64,000 nt of DNA. Source: Acinetobacter sp. ASP199 (GTDB lineage: Bacteria > Pseudomonadota > Gammaproteobacteria > Pseudomonadales > Moraxellaceae). The notes below the pieces were generated by a model, which searched no databases, had not been told where the DNA came from, and saw only the letters and a program-made list of their open reading frames with translations. The position numbers and the translations under genes were made by a program. The stretch covers positions 2,046,001 to 2,110,000 of the forward strand of contig NZ_CP062182.1 of the NCBI RefSeq assembly GCF_022700675.1. Reading direction: 5' to 3'. The first letter of the stretch is position 1; every line of letters starts with the position of its first letter. Positions 55,719 to 64,000 of this stretch are shown here, in pieces.

Positions 55719-56032
55719 ATCAAGATGATTTCTTAAAAAAAGTAACTTCCAAACTTGATGGTATTGCACAGCAGCATAAGGACAAACCTGTTGTGATGAA
55801 CCGTGTTCTTGAAGAAATTCAGGAATCTAAACATTCACGTTTTGCCTTTCTCAAAATGTCAGGCTTTGCACTTGCAGCTGCCATTGCAGGAATTGTGGTT
55901 TTACCGAATGTTACTACCCAAGATGAGCCTCAAACCCAGGTAGTTTCCGTACCTAAGCTTTCACCACAAATGGTCGAAGATTTGGAAATGTTAATGGTTT
56001 TAGGTGAGGACCAGGTTCCACATGGCAGCTAA
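55715..56032 (+). CDS. Small membrane protein, candidate anti-sigma factor
   Basis: A 105-residue protein with a cytoplasmic N terminus (MNQDDFLKKVTSKLDGIAQQ), one hydrophobic helix (FLKMSGFALAAAIAGIVVLP) and a short outside tail (SPQMVEDLEMLMVLGED). The order sigma gene then membrane protein, with ATGA overlap, is the usual anti-sigma arrangement, but no anti-sigma zinc motif is seen. The role is inferred from position. It overlaps the next gene by 11 bases. Confidence 0.72.
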   Translation: MNQDDFLKKVTSKLDGIAQQHKDKPVVMNRVLEEIQESKHSRFAFLKMSGFALAAAIAGIVVLPNVTTQDEPQTQVVSVPKLSPQMVEDLEMLMVLGEDQVPHGS

Positions 56033-56420
56033 AAAACTAGCACTCGTATTTTGTGCATTCGGCTTTCTACAAACCAGCTTTGCCGGCTTTGAGCGCTTTT
56101 GGATTTTTTCCAAAGATGCAGATACACAGGTCAATGAAACCTGGAATAGTCTGTCAGATGCAGAACAGGTCGCTTTAATTAAGCGTTATCAGAGCTTAAA
56201 AGAAATTCCTGCAGAGCAAAGTGTAAGCTTACAACAGCGTATGGACTGGTTTACCCAATTGCCTGAAGCTGAAAAAGAAAAGATGCGCGAAACCTGGCAG
56301 AAAATGAGTTCTCATGAACGCAAAGAGTTGGCTTCACGTATGCAAAAAGCTACGCCTGAACAACGCCCTGCCATTCGTGAAGAATATTTCAATAAACATT
56401 TGATCGTTGCTGAAAACTAA
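56022..56420 (+). CDS. DUF3106 periplasmic protein
   Basis: A 132-residue predicted secreted protein (signal ending near LQTSFA) with helical repeats rich in EAEKEKMRETWQKMSSHERK, the DUF3106 pattern. The family is often found beside a sigma factor and a small membrane protein. ATG 56022 lies inside the preceding gene's end; 56004 is not needed. Role unknown; a periplasmic sensor or effector of the sigma system is possible. Confidence 0.75.
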   Translation: MAAKKLALVFCAFGFLQTSFAGFERFWIFSKDADTQVNETWNSLSDAEQVALIKRYQSLKEIPAEQSVSLQQRMDWFTQLPEAEKEKMRETWQKMSSHERKELASRMQKATPEQRPAIREEYFNKHLIVAEN

Positions 56421-56467
56421 CACTCCCAGCTCAACTATTAAAGTCATTGCCAAAAATAAAAGATATT

Positions 56468-56493
56468 AAAAAAGCCTCAATTGAGGCTTTTTT
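56468..56493. terminator. Bidirectional terminator between the sigma operon and the CSLREA genes
   Basis: A 26-base palindrome, AAAAAAGCCTCAA and its exact complement, serves both converging operons. Confidence 0.88.
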
Positions 56494-56511
56494 AATTGTT
56501 TCTGCCACGCT

Positions 56512-58959
56512 TTAACTCTTGAAGAAACGGCGTGAACGGTAAGCTGCTATGCCAAATAGGCCAAACAAACCAATAATACTCATGGCACCGCCACCGCTGC
56601 TATCGCTATTGGTATTTTTCGCACTATTCCTTAAAATAATAGTTGCAGTATTCGACTTTATACCTTCTGTATCATAATAATAATACTTAATTGGATAATC
56701 AAACTGACTTAAATTATTTCTAATCTCGAACGTAATTTTGCCACCATAACATTTCTCACTCGTAGTGCCATCTAGACATAATCCCTCACGTTCCGCATAC
56801 ATATTGATTAATGAAGGATCAATATCTTCAAATCGAATAGGTGTCGCAGTATTATCCAAATGGGTTGGAGTTTTCCTGTATTGTGGTGCTAAATTATCCA
56901 TTGGTCCATCATCATCCAAGTCATTACTTAATGGATTGACCTCTACTCTTAAATCATTTTCTGAACGGATGGTATAAATATCATTTTTAGCTACTGGTGC
57001 AATATTATTAAAGGTTGCAGCTAATATACCTGACGAACTTTCTGCTACTAGACCACTCGCTCTTTCCTCATCGGAAAGATTCTCTGTAATAGTATAAATA
57101 CAATATTCACTCACGCCAGGCGGTGTGATAGCACCATCATTACGGTAAAACATAATACGCTTGAGTTCAGGCACCCATTCACATACTTGTTGCTCATCTG
57201 GACCAAAAGGAAATAAGTTAGTTCCACCTGTAGTACTGGCATCCAACTTTCCTACACCTTTGGCTTGAGTACTTATCGCATACTGATCGACATCAAATGG
57301 TTTATTTCGTAGTTCACCATCTATTTCAGTTTGCATAGGTAATGCCAATTCAAATGGATCGATATAAATTGCACGGTATTTTGCAAATTTTTTGGTATTC
57401 GTTAATAAGGAGTTGAAATCATCGAGTTCAGCCTGAATTTGTAATTTTCTTGGTGCATTTTCAGGATTATTGAGCATAGCTTTCAGCTGTTGGATTCGAC
57501 CCTCATAAACAGCAATCATTTCACTATATGCCATATTGGTTAAAGACTGTATGTCAGCCGCAGTTAAGCGCATCAGTTCAACAGAACCAATATCGCAAGT
57601 ATTTGCGTTTTCCGGGTTAAGTAATAATGTTCCATTCGAAACACGGAAAATTTCACGCTGATCACTTTCACTACAGTTGAGATGTCCAGCATTTACAAAA
57701 TCTGTATTACTGTTTTTATCTATAGGGTAATACAGCGGCAAATACATATTATATGGAGAAGCAGGCTTATAATCCGAGAGCAATTCTGAACGGTCTACAG
57801 CTGCAGGGATAATAATGTTTTTCGCCGCATCTGTTAGTTTTAGCGTCGGAACAGTACATGTACTATCTAATGCATTATTCGTCAAAATCATATTAATTGG
57901 CTGATCTGCTGTATCCCCTCCATTTAAGGCATAGCTACAGGATTCACCTGTATTAAATGCCACAATATTGGAGTTAAATGCTTTCATGCCCTGGTCATCA
58001 TATAAGAGGGTTGTCGCAGCTTCATTTTCTACAATCGTATTACTCACCAGACCTAATAAAGCTAAACCATTAAGAGGCTTTCCAGCACGAGAGCTAAACT
58101 GAATAATTGCACCCTCTGCGTCATCTACAATATTTTTAGCAATTGTAGAAGCATGAATATCAATACTCCCTGCACCACAGTAATCAATAATACTGGTGCT
58201 GGAATTCATTCCTGTTCGATAATTACCATTCTCGACAATACTACTATGGCTGATACTGGTTGGTGAGGTCGTTGGTAATCCTTTGCGCTCGCAATCCATT
58301 GCCCAAACACTACCCAATGGTGCATGATTACGCGTAATCAGGGTTTTAATGATAGATACTGTTTTTTCGCTATCACTTCCGGCAAAGTAAATAGCTCCCC
58401 CCTCATTATCCGCTTTAGAATCTGTAATAGCGGAATTATAGATGTTGAGTATTCCACCAATAAATAAAGCCCCACCATTGCCACGATCTATAGTAGATGC
58501 CTTGGCATACCCATTCTTTAAACTAATATTATTGATTTCAAGAGTAGTTCCAGAAGTAACCGTATTAAAAATTCGTGACTGCCCTTGTGCATTAATACTG
58601 GTTTGAATGTCCAGTTGGGCCGGGAAATTTCCTTTTAATGGATCTTTAGCTTGCTCATCAAACGGTAATGCCCCATATAAAGATATGGGTGAATTCAGTT
58701 TGAGTTCACCTCGAGTCAGGACATATTCACCTTTTTCTAACTGTATATAATCTGGCTGTCCAGGCAAACGATTGCCTACATTACAGCTTCCATAACTTTT
58801 ATTTTCATAAGCTGTTCTGATCGCTTGTCGCAGTGAACATGAATTACGATCATCTGTATCCAAAGTCGTAGTTACTTGAATAATTCTGCTTTCAGCTGCC
58901 ATCAATGACATAGTCGACAAAAAGGCAGCTGTGAAAAGTCCTTTTTTATAATTCTTCAT
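56512..58959 (-). CDS. CSLREA-domain surface protein with GlyGly-CTERM-like tail, 815 aa
   Basis: A large exported protein. The signal peptide ends near SLMAAES, and the CSLREA domain follows (VTTTLDTDDRNSCSLRQAIR), then a right-handed parallel beta-helix-like region with repeated N/S/T-rich turns. The C-terminal end has SGGGAMSIIGLFGLFGIAAYRSRR: a Gly-Gly motif, a hydrophobic helix and a basic tail, the pattern of GlyGly-CTERM sorting signals cut by rhombosortase. GTG 58962 extends the frame; ATG 58959 has GGAAA. 14 bases after the next CSLREA gene. Function unknown; a surface or adhesion role is inferred. Confidence 0.8.
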   Translation of the reverse strand: MKNYKKGLFTAAFLSTMSLMAAESRIIQVTTTLDTDDRNSCSLRQAIRTAYENKSYGSCNVGNRLPGQPDYIQLEKGEYVLTRGELKLNSPISLYGALPFDEQAKDPLKGNFPAQLDIQTSINAQGQSRIFNTVTSGTTLEINNISLKNGYAKASTIDRGNGGALFIGGILNIYNSAITDSKADNEGGAIYFAGSDSEKTVSIIKTLITRNHAPLGSVWAMDCERKGLPTTSPTSISHSSIVENGNYRTGMNSSTSIIDYCGAGSIDIHASTIAKNIVDDAEGAIIQFSSRAGKPLNGLALLGLVSNTIVENEAATTLLYDDQGMKAFNSNIVAFNTGESCSYALNGGDTADQPINMILTNNALDSTCTVPTLKLTDAAKNIIIPAAVDRSELLSDYKPASPYNMYLPLYYPIDKNSNTDFVNAGHLNCSESDQREIFRVSNGTLLLNPENANTCDIGSVELMRLTAADIQSLTNMAYSEMIAVYEGRIQQLKAMLNNPENAPRKLQIQAELDDFNSLLTNTKKFAKYRAIYIDPFELALPMQTEIDGELRNKPFDVDQYAISTQAKGVGKLDASTTGGTNLFPFGPDEQQVCEWVPELKRIMFYRNDGAITPPGVSEYCIYTITENLSDEERASGLVAESSSGILAATFNNIAPVAKNDIYTIRSENDLRVEVNPLSNDLDDDGPMDNLAPQYRKTPTHLDNTATPIRFEDIDPSLINMYAEREGLCLDGTTSEKCYGGKITFEIRNNLSQFDYPIKYYYYDTEGIKSNTATIILRNSAKNTNSDSSGGGAMSIIGLFGLFGIAAYRSRRFFKS

Positions 58960-58973
58960 CACGTATTTCCAAA

Positions 58974-60842
58974 TTATTTTTTTAGTTTTCGCCAGGTCAA
59001 GCCACCCATCAATAGTACCAGCCAGAATATACTGGTTGCGCCACCTGATGTTTTGACTTTATCGCTTTTCATATTATTTTCCGCTTCCATTACGATATTT
59101 ACTCGAATTGGAAGATAAGCGGCATTTGAATCAAAACGATTCATCGTAGTAATTACGCGTAGAGTAAATAGATCTGCGCCAGCTTTAGAATTTCTTGGGG
59201 TATAAATTAAATTTCCATCCAGATCTAAAAAAACAGTCCCCTTAGAGCTTACATGAGGCTGCTGTTCAATCAACAAACAACCATCTTGCCACTCTTCACC
59301 CTGAGGATGATCCAGTACAATTTCCTTACATTTCTCTTTAGGCAAGAGATCACTATCACCTAATGCTTCTATTATAGAAATTCGGGCAACCTGATTATTT
59401 AAATTACCAATCAGTAAATCCTGCCCCACCAGACTCGTATCTCTGGAATCCTGGATTTCAATAGCCCCTCGATCACATTTACCAAACGGTGACTTACTAC
59501 GCTGGTCATAACCAGCACATGCTGCTTTAGTTGCATCAGTATTCTGTTCACCCTTATTCAATATCGGAGTGCTATTCAAACTTGTATATGTCATCAGGAT
59601 TCTTGGCCTGAAATATCCCAGAAATTGTTTTTCAGTTTTAGAATAGGGACATAAAATCGCATTTGATGAAGTGATAATATTCGGACATTTGCCTTCTAAC
59701 TGATCACCAGCAAGAACCGTATAAGCATCATTCAAAATTTCATTGGCATAAATAGAAGACCCCGTACCACAGGAGTTTCCTACCAAGTTATTCTGCAAAA
59801 TAGAACTTACTTTTACCTGCTCAGAACTAAATTGGCAGTTCTGCTCATTACTAGCGGAGGTACTCGCTGGATTATTCAATACAATACTATTTGCTAGATA
59901 ACCAGGTTTGTTTACTGTATCAAACTTGACCCCAATTGAATTGCCTACAATTGTAGTGTTATTAACAGCAATAGCATCAAGAATGGTTACTGCTGCTCCT
60001 GTATTTCCATACAGAGTGGAACTGTAAATCGAAGCTTGTGGTAGAGTAAGGACATTAGTTTCTGTATTGGATAACACATCCTCAGTATAAATATTGGATG
60101 AACGAGAGCTTGTAGCTGTTGTTATATTCTTGCTAATGACAGATTGTCTGATATGGAATTTTGGTAATTCATTATAAATAGCTCCACCTTCATCCGCTGT
60201 ATTGTTTTCAAGTAAAGAGTTTTGAACAGTCAGACCACCATTTTTAGTTTGATCGGTCTTGTCTTTACCAGCGATATAAATTGCGCCTCCCTCAGTGGCC
60301 ATACCACGATGTAATTTCACATACTCTAGTGTGAGATTACCTTGGTTATAAATTAAGCCTCCTTTACTCACTTTACAACTACTACCACCACATCCTTCTA
60401 GTGTAACTTCACGCAGTCTGACAGATACGGTCTGATTTTTTTCTAAAACTGTTTCAGAGTTAGCAATATTAAAAATTCCGCCCAAGGTATTAGCAGGCAA
60501 ATTATCCATAACTCTTATAGTTGCATTGCTCAAACCATCATCCAGATTCTCCCCCATCTTCTTCTCATAAGTAGTATGGATATACATAGAGCGTATTATT
60601 TGTAATGGAGAATTTAGCTTATAAGTTTCTTTCTCTTTTAACTTAATAACAGGAACAGGCTTGTCATCCCCACAGCCCATATAAGGCCGTTCCATCCCCT
60701 GATTAATATATTCCACGGCCTCACGCAGGGAACATTCCTTATCATCCCTGACAATGTCTTCAGTAGTGGTGACGACAATTTCAGCACTGTATGCCTGCCC
60801 CATAATACACAGCAAACCAATGCCGAAGCTCTTCTTGAGCAT
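58974..60842 (-). CDS. CSLREA-domain surface protein with GlyGly-CTERM-like tail, 622 aa
   Basis: A paralogue of the next gene. The signal peptide ends near GQAYSAE. The CSLREA domain (VTTTEDIVRDDKECSLREAV) is followed by a beta-helix-like region rich in VQNSLLENNTADEGGAIYN-type turns. The tail KTSGGATSIFWLVLLMGGLT ends WRKLKK: Gly-Gly, hydrophobic helix, basic end. AGGAG precedes ATG 60842. Two-gene operon with the 815-aa protein. Both are likely cell-surface proteins released or anchored by rhombosortase; the enzyme is not in the window. Confidence 0.82.
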   Translation of the reverse strand: MLKKSFGIGLLCIMGQAYSAEIVVTTTEDIVRDDKECSLREAVEYINQGMERPYMGCGDDKPVPVIKLKEKETYKLNSPLQIIRSMYIHTTYEKKMGENLDDGLSNATIRVMDNLPANTLGGIFNIANSETVLEKNQTVSVRLREVTLEGCGGSSCKVSKGGLIYNQGNLTLEYVKLHRGMATEGGAIYIAGKDKTDQTKNGGLTVQNSLLENNTADEGGAIYNELPKFHIRQSVISKNITTATSSRSSNIYTEDVLSNTETNVLTLPQASIYSSTLYGNTGAAVTILDAIAVNNTTIVGNSIGVKFDTVNKPGYLANSIVLNNPASTSASNEQNCQFSSEQVKVSSILQNNLVGNSCGTGSSIYANEILNDAYTVLAGDQLEGKCPNIITSSNAILCPYSKTEKQFLGYFRPRILMTYTSLNSTPILNKGEQNTDATKAACAGYDQRSKSPFGKCDRGAIEIQDSRDTSLVGQDLLIGNLNNQVARISIIEALGDSDLLPKEKCKEIVLDHPQGEEWQDGCLLIEQQPHVSSKGTVFLDLDGNLIYTPRNSKAGADLFTLRVITTMNRFDSNAAYLPIRVNIVMEAENNMKSDKVKTSGGATSIFWLVLLMGGLTWRKLKK

Positions 60843-60963
60843 GACCTTCTCCTAATTTCTTATATTCTTTTTTTTATTCTAAAATCGCATCATCCTAGCG
60901 ATATTTGAATTATTTTGCTCTAATCTGTCATAACTTGAGTAATTACTCAAGAATTTTTATTAT

Positions 60964-61668
60964 TTATCGATATTCGTCAATCAATGCGTAAATCTGCCTT
61001 AAATTGGCATTACTTACTTTAAGTTTCTCCCCCTTTAAAAGCTGAATAATCTGTTCAAGTGTCTGTAAAAGTACTGAAGTCTGATGTGGGCCATGACTCA
61101 ACAGGTAATCAAAAATTTGCTGATCCAGATGAATCCCCCGTCTGTCCAATACTGATGACACTAAAGCAAAACGGTCAGCATAAAGACTACCGTTTGGAAC
61201 ACGAGTACTGACCGCCTGAGTCAAACGAGACTGTAAATCGGGTAATTCCAGCTTAAGTTCAATCGGGGCAAAGCGTGAAGAAAAGACCAGTTGACCGCCA
61301 CCTTCATTATTATAATTAATTAAGTGAAAAACCGCCTTTTGCCAGTGTGGGACTCCACTAATCGCTTCAATATCATCCAAGGCCACAAGATCATAGCGAT
61401 CGAGTGAGGTAATCGCTTCTGTAGGTGCATCCAAAAGTTCCAATAGAGAAACCTGAATAGCAGTCTTCCCCACTTCCAGATAAGAGTCACAGATTGCAGA
61501 AAGCAAATGGCTCTTACCTGTTCCAGCACTGCCATAGACATAGAAACGATTAATTAATCCCGCATGGAGCTGGCGAACCGCATCAATGACATGCCCCCAT
61601 CCCGGACCTGAAAAATCACTGATTCGGGCATCGAGCTGGGGTTCAATATCAAGTTGCAATTGACGCAT
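60964..61668 (-). CDS. hda: DnaA regulatory inactivator Hda
   Basis: Hda, with the DNA-loaded beta clamp, stimulates ATP hydrolysis by DnaA to prevent over-initiation. The 234-residue AAA+ protein starts with a clamp-binding motif (RQLQLDIEPQ), has Walker A GSAGTGKS (residues 46-53), Walker B VALDDIEAI and the arginine region SRFAPIEL. 14 bases after the AI-2E family gene, on the same strand; this neighbourhood with purM is familiar in gammaproteobacteria. Confidence 0.92.
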   Translation of the reverse strand: MRQLQLDIEPQLDARISDFSGPGWGHVIDAVRQLHAGLINRFYVYGSAGTGKSHLLSAICDSYLEVGKTAIQVSLLELLDAPTEAITSLDRYDLVALDDIEAISGVPHWQKAVFHLINYNNEGGGQLVFSSRFAPIELKLELPDLQSRLTQAVSTRVPNGSLYADRFALVSSVLDRRGIHLDQQIFDYLLSHGPHQTSVLLQTLEQIIQLLKGEKLKVSNANLRQIYALIDEYR

Positions 61669-61682
61669 ATCTATTTTTTTGC

Positions 61683-62903
61683 CTATCCATCTTTAAGCTG
61701 GGTTTGTTCAATCTTACTCGATTTTTCATCCGCTTGCAGTGCTTTCTCATGCGGCGACTTCAGGTCAATATCTACATCTACATCAGGGGTTTCAATATTG
61801 ATAGAGCCTGTAGAGGCTTCTTGAATGATGAGTGTTTTATTGCCATAGAGTGCACTTTTTTCATAGAATTCTCGCGCATGACGCAACAAGACAACAATCA
61901 CTGCAGCCACAGGCAAGGCAATCAGCATACCCAAGAATCCTGCTAATTGTGCGCCTGCCAATACAGCAAATACCACAGCGACTGGTGACAGACCAATTTT
62001 ATCGCCAAGCAGGAATGGTTGCAGGATATAACCTTCTACAGCCTGACCCACCATAAATACAATACCGACTAGAACCAGCTGCCACCAGTCAATTCCAAAC
62101 TGGAATAAAGTAGCGATTACTGCGGCAATGATACCAACTGCAAATCCCAGATACGGAATAATACTGCACAGGCCTGCCACCATCCCAATGATCAGACCGA
62201 CTTCCAGACCAATCAGCTGCAACCCAACTGCATAGACAACGCCTAGCAGTATCATTACCAGAAATTGTCCTTTCACAAATGCCCCCAAAACTTCGTGACA
62301 TTCTCCTACAATTTTCAAAGTACTACGTTCATACGGACGTGGAATCAGTCGGCGCAGGCTGTCGAGCATGCGCTCCCAGTCGAGCAAAAAATAAAAAGCA
62401 ATAATGGGAACCAGAACAATTGTTCCACCAATCTGAATAAAACTGATCCCGGATTGTGCCAATTTTAAGGCCATTGCCTGAATGCTGTCTGCACTATAAT
62501 TAGTCTGGACATAATCCATGACCACACTGGAAATCTGATTGGTATCAATTTCCATCGGCACGAGATTAAAGGTATCAGACAGCCAAGGCAGAAAGGTGTA
62601 ATTAACCCAGTGAATTCCAGCAGGAATACTGTCACGGGCATACATTAACTGTTTCCAGACGAGTGGTACCAGGTACCACATGGCCAAAGTCAGCACTACC
62701 CCGATCCCGATAAAAACAATACTGATAGAGAGCCAGCGTGGCAGACCAATAAGATGAAAACGATCAACTAAAGGACTAAAAAGATAGGCGATAAAAAATG
62801 CGCCGACAAATGGAACAACAACAGGCTTAAGCAGATATAACGCCCAAAGAATCAAGGCGATACCAGCCAATATAAAAATACGACGTAAGGTACGATCTAC
62901 CAT
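61683..62903 (-). CDS. AI-2E transporter (PerM/YdiK-like) family permease
   Basis: A 406-residue multi-pass membrane protein of the AI-2E exporter/PerM superfamily, with hydrophobic segments such as IFILAGIALILWALYLL, VVPFVGAFFIAYLF and AVVFAVLAGAQLAGFLGMLI, and the family motif near QGQFLVMILLGVVYAVGL. The C-terminal cytoplasmic tail is charged (DVDVDIDLKSPHEK). Substrate unknown: the family name does not imply autoinducer transport. Divergent from purM, 134 bases apart. Confidence 0.88.
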   Translation of the reverse strand: MVDRTLRRIFILAGIALILWALYLLKPVVVPFVGAFFIAYLFSPLVDRFHLIGLPRWLSISIVFIGIGVVLTLAMWYLVPLVWKQLMYARDSIPAGIHWVNYTFLPWLSDTFNLVPMEIDTNQISSVVMDYVQTNYSADSIQAMALKLAQSGISFIQIGGTIVLVPIIAFYFLLDWERMLDSLRRLIPRPYERSTLKIVGECHEVLGAFVKGQFLVMILLGVVYAVGLQLIGLEVGLIIGMVAGLCSIIPYLGFAVGIIAAVIATLFQFGIDWWQLVLVGIVFMVGQAVEGYILQPFLLGDKIGLSPVAVVFAVLAGAQLAGFLGMLIALPVAAVIVVLLRHAREFYEKSALYGNKTLIIQEASTGSINIETPDVDVDIDLKSPHEKALQADEKSSKIEQTQLKDG

Positions 62904-63004
62904 AAAGTCTTGCCTTTTCTCTATTAATCATTATAAAAAGTAAAATATTTGAATAAAGATAGCATTTTAGGACATAAATAACATAAGAGTTTCGTATATT
63001 CGGG

Positions 63005-63010
63005 TATAAT
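63005..63010 (+). promoter_or_regulatory. Probable -10 hexamer of purM
   Basis: A perfect TATAAT (GGGTATAAT, extended -10-like) lies 27 bases before the purM ATG. No good -35 hexamer is seen at the right spacing. Confidence 0.5.
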
Positions 63011-63037
63011 CAGCGCCGCGAATGCGGAGACTTCATT

Positions 63038-64000
63038 ATGAGCAACTCAACTTCTACCCCAAACACTGGTTTAAGCTACAAAGATGCAGGTGTCGACATT
63101 GAAGCGGGAGACGCGTTAGTCGACCGAATCAAGTCCGTCGCTAAGCGCACTAAACGTCCTGAAGTCATGGGCGGTCTTGGTGGCTTTGGTGCACTTTGTA
63201 AAATCCCTAAAGGTTATGAAGAACCTGTTCTCGTATCTGGCACTGATGGTGTTGGTACAAAATTACGTTTAGCATTAAATTTAAACCGTCATGACACGAT
63301 TGGTCAGGATCTGGTTGCAATGTGTGTAAACGACCTTCTCGTTTGTGGTGCTGAACCACTATTCTTCCTGGATTACTATGCAACTGGTCACTTGAATGTT
63401 GATGTCGCAGCAAATGTTGTCACTGGTATCGGTACTGGCTGTGAACTTGCTGGTTGTGCATTGGTTGGTGGTGAAACTGCCGAAATGCCTGGCATGTATG
63501 AAGGTGAAGACTACGACCTTGCAGGTTTCTGTGTAGGTGTTGTTGAGCAAAGTAAAATTATTGATGGCTCTAAAGTTAAAGCGGGTGACGTTTTAATTGG
63601 TGTTGCATCAAGTGGTGCTCACTCAAACGGTTACTCTCTACTTCGTAAGATTCTTGACGTGAAAAACGTTGATTTGACTCAAATCATCGATGGTCGCCCA
63701 CTTGCAGATGTTGCAATGGAACCAACACGTATTTACGTAAAATCAATTCTTCAATTATTGAAAGAAGTTGATGTACATGCAATGGCACATATTACAGGTG
63801 GTGGCTTACCAGGTAACCTTCCACGTGTATTACCTAACGGTGCGCAAGCAGTCATCAATGAATCTTCATGGGAATGGCCGGAACTGTTCAAACTTCTTCA
63901 ACGCAAAGGTGGTGTAGAACAATTCGAAATGTACCGTACATTTAACTGTGGCGTCGGTATGGTTCTTGCTGTTGATGCAAACGATGCAGACAAAACTGTA
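63038..64000 (+). CDS. purM: Phosphoribosylformylglycinamidine cyclo-ligase, 3' end outside window
   Basis: PurM closes FGAM to aminoimidazole ribotide with ATP, the step after PurL. The open frame runs to the window edge, giving the first 321 residues. [37 protein letters not shown] and [20 protein letters not shown] are diagnostic, and [16 protein letters not shown] follows. GGAGA precedes ATG 63038. purN, its usual partner, would lie beyond the window. Confidence 0.97.
   Translation, partial: MSNSTSTPNTGLSYKDAGVDIEAGDALVDRIKSVAKRTKRPEVMGGLGGFGALCKIPKGYEEPVLVSGTDGVGTKLRLALNLNRHDTIGQDLVAMCVNDLLVCGAEPLFFLDYYATGHLNVDVAANVVTGIGTGCELAGCALVGGETAEMPGMYEGEDYDLAGFCVGVVEQSKIIDGSKVKAGDVLIGVASSGAHSNGYSLLRKILDVKNVDLTQIIDGRPLADVAMEPTRIYVKSILQLLKEVDVHAMAHITGGGLPGNLPRVLPNGAQAVINESSWEWPELFKLLQRKGGVEQFEMYRTFNCGVGMVLAVDANDADKTV

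Noticed and set aside
1..64000. Insertion sequences, prophage, CRISPR array, toxin-antitoxin pair or origin
   Set aside because: No transposase, integrase, phage structural gene, regularly spaced direct repeat, DnaA-box cluster or paired toxin/antitoxin ORFs were seen on either strand.

Overview
The window reads as a chromosomal segment of an Acinetobacter species (Gammaproteobacteria, Moraxellaceae). The basis is a CarO-type outer-membrane protein, a NadM-type nucleotide adenylyltransferase, a long single-chain PurL, an Era with an acidic N-terminal extension, an AT-leaning base composition and a gene order that I recall from acinetobacters. The species cannot be fixed from sequence alone. 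No IS element, prophage, CRISPR array, rRNA or replication origin was seen.

Layout. 1-3.8 kb: the end of a hotdog thioesterase gene, an unknown gene behind a strong palindrome, tRNA-Asn, then miaE, pdxJ, recO and a small lipoprotein on the minus strand. 3.8-8.6 kb: minus-strand lepA-lepB-DUF4845-rnc-era cluster for translation, secretion and RNA processing. 8.8-17.7 kb: a thioesterase, a periplasmic Do-type protease, nadB on the plus strand, an HDAC-like deacetylase, an unknown gene, a frameshifted PaaI-type thioesterase, and pabC-mltG-tmk. 17.8-24.6 kb: a sulfate-uptake locus with two tandem sbp copies, an alpha/beta hydrolase, cysT, cysW, cysA and a CysB-family regulator. 24.6-33.1 kb: carO, dapD, queE-queC, a small secreted protein, a Bcp peroxiredoxin, the divergent argO/argP pair, nadM, an enoyl-CoA hydratase and a nitroreductase. 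33.1-38.7 kb: a carotenoid-oxygenase gene, a NIF3/YqfO-like protein, a LysR regulator divergent from an FAD aromatic monooxygenase, several structured repeats and a 41-residue membrane peptide. 38.9-47.2 kb: a lipoprotein, purL, dgt, ruvA and ruvB. 47.2-52.7 kb: gene remnants, then ybgC-tolQ-tolR-tolA and tolB-pal. 52.7-56.4 kb: a small acidic protein, fbp, a SpoU methyltransferase and a sigma factor/membrane partner/DUF3106 operon. 56.5-64 kb: two CSLREA surface proteins with GlyGly-CTERM-like tails, hda, an AI-2E family permease and the start of purM.

Most genes are core metabolism or envelope maintenance. The less ordinary signals are: (i) a dispersed element built of three successive hairpins, with two clear copies (one separating ruvA from ruvB), one decayed copy and one partial inverted copy; (ii) the paired CSLREA/GlyGly-CTERM surface proteins; (iii) a thioesterase gene broken by one base in a T run, whose ribosome binding site lies inside the tmk terminator; (iv) tandem sbp genes sharing a near-identical upstream block; (v) long perfect or near-perfect palindromes upstream of two genes; (vi) decayed gene fragments near purL and ruvB; and (vii) unannotated-size small ORFs. 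No wholly new multi-gene defence or mobile system was evident.
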